Notes under the pieces: model-generated
What the model saw: only the letters and a program-made list of their open reading frames with translations
What the model was told of the DNA's origin: nothing
The model's database searches: none
Shown here: positions 1 to 6,738 of the stretch, piece after piece
Numbering within the stretch: the stretch's first letter is position 1
Layout: every line of letters starts with the position of its first letter
Origin: Lachnospiraceae bacterium
GTDB taxonomy: Bacteria > Bacillota > Clostridia > Lachnospirales > Lachnospiraceae
NCBI GenBank assembly: GCA_017475845.1
Contig: JAFVEU010000237.1
Span: forward strand, 1-14,641
Direction: 5' to 3'
Length of the DNA: 14,641 bases
Translations under genes and position numbers: made by a program

Positions 1-1
1 G

Positions 2-2449
2 GGTTCCGAGATAAATATCGTATTAAATGGTGACGCCGCTATAAAGGGCGGAGAAAACGCCATTGAAGGAAAAGGATCCGTTATCAATATTAGCGGAGAA
101 GGAAGCCTCAGCATAGAAGGCACTGCGGATGACGGCATAAAAGCAAAGGAAGGAACCGTGAGCATTTCCGACGGCACCATCACCGTTACGGAATGCGGCG
201 GAGACGGCATACAGGCTGAAAACGTGGATATTTCCGGAGGGACCCTGAATATAGACACCTGGTATGATGGGGCCGCAACCCTGTATTACTCAAGTGGGTC
301 CTATTCAGACGGAAGCGACAAGTCAGTTAACTACCTCTGGGAGTCAGGGGACAGCATAAAGTATGAAAGGGTTAATGTGGACACCGGAAGCCACAAGGGC
401 ATCAAGGCCGGCACCAAGGCGAAGACCATAGAGTATAATGACGGGACAGAAAGTGAATCCCAGGAGGCCTCCGGCTCCCTTAAGATAAGCGGCGGCAATA
501 TAACAATTGACACCACAAAGAGCGGCCTTAAGGCAAACAGCCTCTCCGGCAGCAGCTACACCGCCACAAAGTCAGGAAAATACATCATCGGCTCCCCGGA
601 TGATGCCATGAGCTGCAATAACGATATGGAGATAAGCGGCGGCACTATCGAGATCTCCTCTGCCGACGACGGCATTTCAGCCATGGGTGAGCTTGATATA
701 ACAGGGGACGCAGTCATCACCATCAATACAGCCTACGAGGGCATAGAGGCCCAGAGCGTTGTAATAGGGAAAGAGGACGGCTCCGATGATCCCCAGGTAA
801 CCATAAACAGTGCGGATGACGGCATAAATACCTCCGGAAAGACCCTTACCTATACCTATGATACCGCAGAGGACGAGGATAATGATGTGAATTATACCAA
901 AAAGTCAGTGTCCTCCAGCTCCGGCAACAATATGACCGTGAACAGCGGATCCGTTACCATATATATAGACAGCGAGGGGACAAAAACAGCCTCCCTTCCC
1001 ACCGGCACCTTAAGCACCCTAAAATCCGTGTCCTTTAAGTCCTCCGGGGACGGCATCGACTGCAACGGAAGCCTTACCCAGAACGGCGGGGGGATCTATG
1101 TCTACGGCCAGGCTTCGGGAGACAATTCGCCCATAGACACAAATTCGGGTTTCACCTTTAATTCAGGCTCAAAGATCCTCGGCACCGGCGTTGACGGCAT
1201 GAACGAGAGCCAGCCAAAGAGCGGCAGCGGTTCATATATAACCTACGGCGGGAATAACGGCGGAATGCCCGGCGGAGACGGAAATATGCCCTCTGAAGGC
1301 CCGAATAACGGCAGTGAGAACGGCAATACCCCTCCCGAAATGACGGGAAGCAGCAGTGAAGACAGCAGCTCCATTTCCGGAATGCCCGGCGGAGACGGCA
1401 ATACTCCCCCTGAAAGGCCCGATAATGACAGCGGAAACGGAAGCAATCCTCCTGAAATGCCTGGTAACGGCGAAATGCCTGGCAATGGCGAGATGCCCGG
1501 CAATGGCGAGATGCCCGGTAACGGCGAGATGCCCGGTAACGGCGAGATGCCCGGCAACGGCGAGATGCCCGGCAACGGCGAGATGCCCGGAAGCAGCATG
1601 GGAGGCAGCTTCAGCGCAGGACAGTACTGGGCTGTAGTGGACAGCAGCAGTAAGGTGGTTGACTTCGGACAGCTTAAATACTCAGGCTCATTTATAATCT
1701 ACGGCTCGGATCTTATCTCCGACGGAAGCTATACCCTTACTGTCACGGATTCGGAGCCCGTGAAGGGTGATGTGCTTGAGATAAGCGGGGACAGCAATAC
1801 TCCCGCTAACACCCCCGGAAGCCCCTCCGGAGACTCTGCTCCCGGAGAGGGGAAAGACAGTGCCGGCGACAGCTTAAGCAGCAACAGTGTTAGCAGCAAT
1901 GTCATAACGGGAAGCTTCTCCATAGGGGATCTTACATATGAATACAGTTATACGGATAATGTATCCTATAACGGGAAAAAACAGAAGCTCGGCGACTTCA
2001 CCGTAAACGGAAAAAGTGCCGGAAGCACACTTAGCGGAAACCTGATCTTTAAGGGCTTACGGTATAAGAACAATAAGGCTGTGGGAGAAGGAAAGGTGAT
2101 CCCTGTATTTAAGGCAGCAAAGGGGGCAGATGCCTCCCTAAGGAAAGAGGTTAAAGCCTTAAACAGGGAATTCAGGACAAACCCGCTTGTGTTCAATATC
2201 TCACAGGGTGTTCTGGATGAGAGCAGGATAAGCGGAACTGCGGTTTATCACTCCTCCACGGGAAAATGGAGATTCAGCCTGAAACAGCAGAACGCTGACG
2301 GCACATACACGAGACTTAAGTATACTGCAAAGGGCAGCGGTGACTTCACAGTGGACTCCGAATCACCGGACAGGGAAAATGCCACGGTTACTATCAACGG
2401 GATAAATGATTACACAGGTACTGCCACACTTCCCCTGACCATAAAATAA
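2..2449 (+). CDS. Secreted beta-helix carbohydrate-binding-type protein, 5'-truncated
   Basis: The reading frame is open from the first bases, so the N-terminus (and any signal peptide) lies outside the window; the GTG at 158 is internal. About 815 residues are visible. Residues 1-410 carry recurring [D/G]DGI turns (ADDGIKA, GDGIQA, ADDGISA, ADDGINT, GDGIDC) alternating with ISGG and ITINT strands. This is the pattern of a right-handed beta-helix, resembling the polysaccharide-binding Cthe_2159/DUF4353 family from family knowledge. Residues 421-528 are a Gly/Pro/Glu/Asn-rich linker with two kinds of repeat. A compact beta segment follows (about 535-590), then a Ser/Gly-rich spacer, then a C-terminal part of about 175 residues that I do not recognise. 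Its last strand (NDYTGTATLPLTIK) resembles the end of MBG/Ig-like bacterial surface domains. There is no LPXTG sorting signal or C-terminal membrane segment. A cell-surface or secreted role is inferred; the ligand is unknown. Confidence 0.8.
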   Translation, partial: GSEINIVLNGDAAIKGGENAIEGKGSVINISGEGSLSIEGTADDGIKAKEGTVSISDGTITVTECGGDGIQAENVDISGGTLNIDTWYDGAATLYYSSGSYSDGSDKSVNYLWESGDSIKYERVNVDTGSHKGIKAGTKAKTIEYNDGTESESQEASGSLKISGGNITIDTTKSGLKANSLSGSSYTATKSGKYIIGSPDDAMSCNNDMEISGGTIEISSADDGISAMGELDITGDAVITINTAYEGIEAQSVVIGKEDGSDDPQVTINSADDGINTSGKTLTYTYDTAEDEDNDVNYTKKSVSSSSGNNMTVNSGSVTIYIDSEGTKTASLPTGTLSTLKSVSFKSSGDGIDCNGSLTQNGGGIYVYGQASGDNSPIDTNSGFTFNSGSKILGTGVDGMNESQPKSGSGSYITYGGNNGGMPGGDGNMPSEGPNNGSENGNTPPEMTGSSSEDSSSISGMPGGDGNTPPERPDNDSGNGSNPPEMPGNGEMPGNGEMPGNGEMPGNGEMPGNGEMPGNGEMPGNGEMPGSSMGGSFSAGQYWAVVDSSSKVVDFGQLKYSGSFIIYGSDLISDGSYTLTVTDSEPVKGDVLEISGDSNTPANTPGSPSGDSAPGEGKDSAGDSLSSNSVSSNVITGSFSIGDLTYEYSYTDNVSYNGKKQKLGDFTVNGKSAGSTLSGNLIFKGLRYKNNKAVGEGKVIPVFKAAKGADASLRKEVKALNREFRTNPLVFNISQGVLDESRISGTAVYHSSTGKWRFSLKQQNADGTYTRLKYTAKGSGDFTVDSESPDRENATVTINGINDYTGTATLPLTIK
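1262..1465 (+). repeat. Two-copy 87-bp repeat in the linker
   Basis: Two 29-residue copies lie in the same frame, at 1262-1348 and 1379-1465, separated by a 30-bp Ser/Glu-rich insert, so the period is 117 bp. Both start with G-M-P-G-G-D-G-N and end with P-P-E-M followed by T-G or P-G. Their ends are more alike than their middles. The second copy runs into the shorter hexapeptide array. Confidence 0.75.
1460..1585 (+). repeat. Seven 18-bp tandem units encoding PGNGEM
   Basis: Seven exact in-frame 18-bp units encode P-G-N-G-E-M with no amino-acid change. Variation is confined to synonymous sites (CCT/CCC, GGT/GGC, AAC/AAT, GAA/GAG). Units 4 and 5 are identical, 6 and 7 are identical, and 2 and 3 differ at one base, which suggests stepwise duplication of neighbouring units. 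The array forms a flexible Pro/Gly/Glu linker and is a likely length-variable locus. Confidence 0.9.
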
Positions 2450-2464
2450 AAAAGACAGTCAAGC

Positions 2465-2510
2465 TCCGGGGACCGGCCTTAAGAGAGGCTGATCCCCGGA
2501 TCCTTTTATT
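2465..2510. terminator. Bidirectional intrinsic terminator between convergent genes
   Basis: The perfect inverted repeat TCCGGGGA (2465-2472) and TCCCCGGA (2493-2500) is extended inside by GCCT/AGGC. On the + strand it is followed by TCCTTTTATT. On the - strand an A-rich run at 2447-2455 reads as a T tract. The site lies between the convergent beta-helix gene and sbcC and can serve both. Confidence 0.75.
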
Positions 2511-2515
2511 CCGCT

Positions 2516-5167
2516 TTAACCCACCGACAGTGAGAGATGGCTTCCCTCCTCATCTTCCCTCACCCGTATCTTTGAAGGGATCTGATCCTCCAGGAGCCTG
2601 ACATGGGATATTATCCCCACGAGACCGTTGGCCTCCCGGATGCTGTTCAATATATTCATGGCGTCTTCAATGGAATCCTCATCAAGGGAGCCGAAGCCCT
2701 CATCTATAAAGAGAGCCTCTATACGTATGCCGCTTTTCTGGGCCACCGTTGACATTCCTATGGAAAGAGCCAGAGAAGCAAGGAATTTCTCCCCTCCCGA
2801 CAGGGTGCTTACGAACCGCCCCTCGTGGTCGGAGGAATATCTGTCAAATACCTTCAGTTCCAGACCCCTCTTATTATTGCCCTTAGCCTTCTCATCCGAA
2901 CGGTACAGGCGGTATCTTCCCCCGTGTACCAGCTCCAGCATCTTGTTTGCGGCAGCTACCACGGAAGAAAACATGATCCCAAGCACATACCGCTGCAGGC
3001 CGGTTCCCGTATCCCCCCTTAGCCGCTTCGCAAAGCCGAAATCCTGCTCCGCTTCCCGGATTCTTTCCTCTATCCCCTCTCCCTCTGCTTTGAGGGCAGC
3101 AGCTTTCTTCTCCAGTCTTTCACACTCGTTTAATATGAGGGCTCTCTTTTCCCTGTGCTCACTTATCTCCCTTACTGCATTATCAAGGATCTCCTGACAT
3201 TTTTCCCGGTCAGGCTCCTCAATTCCGTGAAGCTCCTTCTTAAGCTCATTAAGATTATTTTCCGCTGCTCTCAATCCGGCATCAAAATCAGCGATCTTCC
3301 CGGAAAGCTCCTGCTGCTCCCCGGTGCTTAACATATATGCATCCGCTTCTTCCCGGGAAGCAAAGCCGTTTTCGCTTAAGCCCTTTTCGGCAGCTCTCAG
3401 TACGGCCTCATAATGCTCCCCCGCGTCCTTCACTTCCTTAAGGGCAGAGCCCACTCCGGCTCTGGCTTCCGTCCACTCTTCCTGTGCCTTTTTCTCCGCT
3501 TCCTTAAGCTCATTAAGCTTTTCCCCGTAGCTCCCCACACTTTTTCTCATTGCCTCCGTCTCCTTAAGGAGCTCCTCCAGCGTGCCGATGCCGGGAACCA
3601 GCTTTTTCTTTAAGGTATTTAATTCAGCTTCGGCAGCCACCGCCTCGCTTTCAGCCTTTAGTGCGGCAGCGTGAAGTTCCTCATGCTCCTTTTTGGCCCT
3701 TTCCTCGGAAGCGATCCTCTCCTGCAGCTCCTCATATTTTTTATCCCTCTCCTCCTTCTTTGATCTCACGGTCTCCTCCGAAACCCTGTCCTCAGCCGTT
3801 TCCGCCTTCCGGGGATGGTCCGTGCTTCCACACACCGGACAGGGCTCGCCGTCCTTAAGCTTCTCCGCGATCTCTCCGGTGATCCCCTTTATATATCTGT
3901 CCAGAAGGTCGTTATGTTCTGCCTGGAGCCGGGCATATTCCCCTCTGACATAAATGATCTCCTCTGCCCTCATATCACAGGCTTCCTTTGAAGACTTCTC
4001 CTTCAAAGCCGCTTCGGAATATAGCTTCCGTTTCTTCTTAAGGTTCTTTTCCCCTTCGGAAACGCTTTCATAGTCCGTCCGGGTGTTCTCGTAGCGGATG
4101 ATGAGTGCTCTTTTTTCCTCCACCGCTTCCTGATCTGCAAGATGTGCCTTAAGCCTGGCTGATGCTTCTTCCGCAGCCCTCTGCTTATCCGCCTCCGACC
4201 TTTTTCTTTCCTCTTCTTCCCCCTGTCTCTTTTTAAGCGTCTTTTCGGCCTCCTTCAGATCATTTAAGAGAAGCCTTACCTTATCCGCCCTTTCCGCGTC
4301 CTTAAGCTTTTTTTCCAAAGACAGGCGTTCTTCCTTATTTCTTTCGTAAAAAGCCAGACCCTCAGCGGCCTTCCTCAGATCCGAAAAGCGCCTTGAAAGC
4401 GTAAGCAGCTCCTGCTGCTCCTTTATCAGCTTTTCACGGTCGGTTTCGGAATAGGCCCTGTCCAACTCTGACAGAGCATTCCTTTCAGCCACGGTCTTTT
4501 CATTCAGTTCCTCAAGGGATCCGCATTCCTCTTCGGAGAGGCTCCTTAAGATCCTTTCCTTAAGGGACTTCAGCTCATTCCTTCTGTTTTCCGCTTCTTC
4601 ATAAAAACACTCTGCAATGTTCTGCCATCTCTCCTCTCCGAAAATGCTCCTTAGGATCATTTCCTTTTCCTCCGAATGAGAAGTGAGCAGTTTTTCAAAC
4701 TGTCCCTGGGGCAGCACTATGACCTGCCGGAACTGTTCATATTCAAGACCTGTGATCTCCACGGCTTTTTTATTCAGATCCTTATCCTTCGGATTTTCAA
4801 ACAGTGGAGACCAGACTCCCTCCCCGTCCCTTTCCATTAGACTGTACGCAGCCGAAAGATTCTTTCTCTTCGGCTCCAGACGGCGTTCAAAGAGATAGTG
4901 GTGTCCGCTGTTTTCAAATATGAATCTCACAAAGGTATCCGTGCAGAAATCCACTCCCGTGCATCTCATGGCCCCAAGGTCATCCCTTCCGTGGCCGCTG
5001 CTCCGGCCGTAAAGCGCGAAGGTCATCGCATCCAGTATCGTAGTCTTTCCCGAGCCGGTCTTTCCGCAGATCAGAAAAAGACCCTTTGATGAAAGGGCTT
5101 CGAAATCAACGGTCTCGTGTCCCCTGTATGGCCCAAAGGCCTGAAATTCTATCTTCAGAGGTCTCAT
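2516..5167 (-). CDS. sbcC: Exonuclease SbcCD, ATPase subunit SbcC
   Basis: This is the SMC/Rad50-like ATPase of the SbcCD nuclease, which opens DNA hairpins and palindromes and processes DNA ends. The 883-residue protein has the full signature. The Walker A GKTGSGKT is at residues 35-42, after the typical N-terminus with FGPY. Two long Lys/Glu-rich coiled-coil arms flank a zinc hook, C443-P-V-C446. The C-terminal lobe has the ABC signature LSGGE (789-793), Walker B LFIDEG with D-loop SLD (819-829) and an H-loop His near 855. At 883 residues it is shorter than E. coli SbcC (about 1050), mostly through shorter coiled coils. The ATG overlaps the sbcD stop as ATGA and has AAGGAGGAGG just upstream, so the two are translationally coupled. 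Transcription probably ends at the bidirectional terminator at 2465-2510. Confidence 0.95.
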   Translation of the reverse strand: MRPLKIEFQAFGPYRGHETVDFEALSSKGLFLICGKTGSGKTTILDAMTFALYGRSSGHGRDDLGAMRCTGVDFCTDTFVRFIFENSGHHYLFERRLEPKRKNLSAAYSLMERDGEGVWSPLFENPKDKDLNKKAVEITGLEYEQFRQVIVLPQGQFEKLLTSHSEEKEMILRSIFGEERWQNIAECFYEEAENRRNELKSLKERILRSLSEEECGSLEELNEKTVAERNALSELDRAYSETDREKLIKEQQELLTLSRRFSDLRKAAEGLAFYERNKEERLSLEKKLKDAERADKVRLLLNDLKEAEKTLKKRQGEEEERKRSEADKQRAAEEASARLKAHLADQEAVEEKRALIIRYENTRTDYESVSEGEKNLKKKRKLYSEAALKEKSSKEACDMRAEEIIYVRGEYARLQAEHNDLLDRYIKGITGEIAEKLKDGEPCPVCGSTDHPRKAETAEDRVSEETVRSKKEERDKKYEELQERIASEERAKKEHEELHAAALKAESEAVAAEAELNTLKKKLVPGIGTLEELLKETEAMRKSVGSYGEKLNELKEAEKKAQEEWTEARAGVGSALKEVKDAGEHYEAVLRAAEKGLSENGFASREEADAYMLSTGEQQELSGKIADFDAGLRAAENNLNELKKELHGIEEPDREKCQEILDNAVREISEHREKRALILNECERLEKKAAALKAEGEGIEERIREAEQDFGFAKRLRGDTGTGLQRYVLGIMFSSVVAAANKMLELVHGGRYRLYRSDEKAKGNNKRGLELKVFDRYSSDHEGRFVSTLSGGEKFLASLALSIGMSTVAQKSGIRIEALFIDEGFGSLDEDSIEDAMNILNSIREANGLVGIISHVRLLEDQIPSKIRVREDEEGSHLSLSVG

Positions 5168-6309
5168 GCCTCCTCCTTTTCCTTCATGGATCGGGTAAGG
5201 GCTGCCTTAAAAAGTCCGGTGAGATGCTCTCCCGGAGCTTCCTCCATGATATCCATGCAATAGCGTTCAAAAATGGTCTCCGGATCCTTATCCGCCTTTT
5301 CAAATTCCTCCATGGTCATGGTGATCTTTGCATCCTCTTTTTCAAAGCCTCTGCTGCTTATTTCCAGGAGGTTCCTGTATTTCTCACGGAAAGCGGCTAT
5401 GGAATCCATGCCCACATAAGAGTCTTTAATTTCCAGCCGTATATAGGCATCCAGGATATCTTCGCTGAAGTCCGCTTTCATAAGCTCTTCAAAGCTTCCG
5501 GAAAGGGTAAGCCTCTTATGAAGTTCAGGCAGAGGGATCACCTTTCTCGACATATCCCCGGTATCTATTAAGGTCACACTCTTTTCCTGTTTTTCCTCCT
5601 TTCCGAAGGAATATGCCATGGGGGAACCGCTGTATCTTATCCTCTCATTCACATCCTGGGGGCCGTGGAGGTGTCCCAGGGCCACATAGTCAAAGCCTTC
5701 GAAAAGGGAGGCGCTCACCATGGTGGCCTTCCCCACTTCTGCCGCCCTGTCACTCTCCGAGGTTTCCGCATTTAAGATAAAGGCGTGAGCCACAAGTATA
5801 TTCTTCTGTCCCGGGGTAAACCGCTCCCTTATCCTGTCCAGCACAACCCTGAAGGCATCCTCCATGGAGACTATGCTCTCCGCATATTCGGGATAAAGGG
5901 CCTTTACCCTGTCCGTTGATATCCAGGGCAGAAGGTAGATATCCGTGTCACCCACAGTCACCGGATCCGGATCCGCAGTCAGTGTTCCCGCTATATGCAG
6001 ACCGCTGTTTTTAAGAAGTCTGCTGCAGCCGGAGATCCGTTCCGCGCCGTCATGATTTCCGGCTATCAGATAAACGGGGATCTTTAAGTCCCCGCAGATA
6101 CGGGTCATGGTCTCATCATAGATCTGAAGCGCTTCCCTGGAAGCAACGCTCTTATCAAAGACATCTCCCGCGATGATGATGCCCTCCGCCTTTTCCCTGA
6201 CAGTGATCTTAATGATCTCTTCTATAAAGGCCCTCTGGTCGGCTTCATAGCCTGATCCGCCCCTTAAAGTCATTCCCAGATGCCAGTCGGATGTATGTAT
6301 CAGTTTCAT
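5164..6309 (-). CDS. sbcD: Exonuclease SbcCD, nuclease subunit SbcD
   Basis: This is the Mre11-like Mn-dependent phosphoesterase subunit that partners SbcC. The 381-residue product starting at 6309 carries the calcineurin-type metal motifs in order: D8-x-H10 (SDWHLG), GDVFD (48-52), GNHD (84-87), VAH (173-175) and GHLHG (212-216). A longer frame starts at 6414, but its extra 35 residues (Phe/Leu-rich) precede the invariant MKLIHTSDWH start and cross the predicted promoter, so I chose the internal ATG. AAAGGAG lies 12 nt upstream (6328-6322), a slightly long spacing. The 3' end overlaps sbcC by 4 nt. The pair is transcribed divergently from the metal-efflux operon. Confidence 0.93.
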   Translation of the reverse strand: MKLIHTSDWHLGMTLRGGSGYEADQRAFIEEIIKITVREKAEGIIIAGDVFDKSVASREALQIYDETMTRICGDLKIPVYLIAGNHDGAERISGCSRLLKNSGLHIAGTLTADPDPVTVGDTDIYLLPWISTDRVKALYPEYAESIVSMEDAFRVVLDRIRERFTPGQKNILVAHAFILNAETSESDRAAEVGKATMVSASLFEGFDYVALGHLHGPQDVNERIRYSGSPMAYSFGKEEKQEKSVTLIDTGDMSRKVIPLPELHKRLTLSGSFEELMKADFSEDILDAYIRLEIKDSYVGMDSIAAFREKYRNLLEISSRGFEKEDAKITMTMEEFEKADKDPETIFERYCMDIMEEAPGEHLTGLFKAALTRSMKEKEEA

Positions 6310-6341
6310 ATAAGTAAAGTGCTCCTTTCCCGCAAAAGCCC

Positions 6342-6357
6342 TGCCTGCATTGTACCA
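6342..6357 (-). promoter_or_regulatory. Candidate sbcDC promoter (extended -10)
   Basis: On the - strand, TGG-TACAAT (6357-6349) is a good extended -10 element, with a predicted start near 6342 and a leader of about 33 nt before the sbcD ATG. I see no convincing -35 at the right distance, which fits an extended -10 promoter. Confidence 0.5.
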
Positions 6358-6387
6358 TAAACTTAAGCTGCCCCGGAAATTTACGGC

Positions 6388-6415
6388 TTGACAAAAGAGA
6401 AAAAAAGAATACAAT
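6388..6415 (+). promoter_or_regulatory. Metal-efflux operon promoter
   Basis: A consensus -35 TTGACA (6388-6393) and a -10 TACAAT (6410-6415) are separated by 16 nt. The predicted transcription start is near 6422, at the edge of the palindrome at 6423-6446. It drives the HMA protein and the P-type ATPase. Confidence 0.8.
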
Positions 6416-6422
6416 AGATTTA

Positions 6423-6446
6423 ACGATTAAACATTTATTTAATCGT
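6423..6446. promoter_or_regulatory. Candidate ArsR/SmtB-type operator
   Basis: The perfect 9-bp arms ACGATTAAA (6423-6431) and TTTAATCGT (6438-6446) flank a 6-nt spacer. Viewed as 12-2-12 around TT at 6434-6435, 10 of 12 positions are symmetric. The AT-rich core resembles operators of the CadC/CzrA/SmtB group (12-2-12 geometry, from family knowledge). It starts where transcription should start, so bound protein would block the promoter. Which regulator binds is inferred. Confidence 0.65.
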
Positions 6447-6484
6447 AACCGAAAATATAAAATCCGTACGAAAGGGGAATTCAA

Positions 6485-6703
6485 ATGAAAAAGAGCTATA
6501 AGATCGATGTGGACTGCGCAAACTGCGCACAGAAAATGGAAGATGCCGCAAAGAAGACCGCCGGAGTAAAGGACGCCGTTGTAAATTTCATGGCTTTGAA
6601 AATGAAGGTGGAGTTTGAGGAAGGCTCTGACCCGGACAGCGTCATAAAGGAAGTGGAAAAGAACTGCAAGGCAGTAGAGAGTGACTGTCAGATCTTCTAT
6701 TAA
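6485..6703 (+). CDS. Stand-alone heavy-metal-associated (HMA) domain protein
   Basis: This 72-residue cytoplasmic protein is a single HMA (ferredoxin-like) domain. The metal-binding CxxC is C11-A-N-C14, within the DVDCANCAQKME stretch that replaces the usual GMTCxxC loop. It has the alternating beta-alpha pattern of the fold, and two further cysteines at 61 and 68 near the C-terminus. It lies 35 nt before the ATPase, whose N-terminus lacks this domain, so it probably acts as the separate metal-binding or metal-delivery partner of the pump (inference). The ATG has AAAGGGG 7-8 nt upstream. It is the first gene after the operator-controlled promoter. The metal is not proven; zinc or cadmium is most likely given the ATPase type. 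Confidence 0.85.
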   Translation: MKKSYKIDVDCANCAQKMEDAAKKTAGVKDAVVNFMALKMKVEFEEGSDPDSVIKEVEKNCKAVESDCQIFY

Positions 6704-6738
6704 AGAGTACGCCGAAGAAAGGACCGGGGCAAAAGTCC

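Noticed and set aside
1460..1585. Direct repeats as a CRISPR array
   Set aside because: The units are contiguous with no spacers, are in frame with a long protein, and vary only at synonymous sites.
1243..1599. Minus-strand frame with repeated LPGISP
   Set aside because: It is the antisense shadow of the PGNGEM repeat; the frame lacks a supported start and falls inside a clear gene.
6310..6414. 35-residue N-terminal extension of SbcD
   Set aside because: The family starts at MKLIHTSDWH, a ribosome site precedes that ATG, and the extension overlaps the likely sbcDC promoter.
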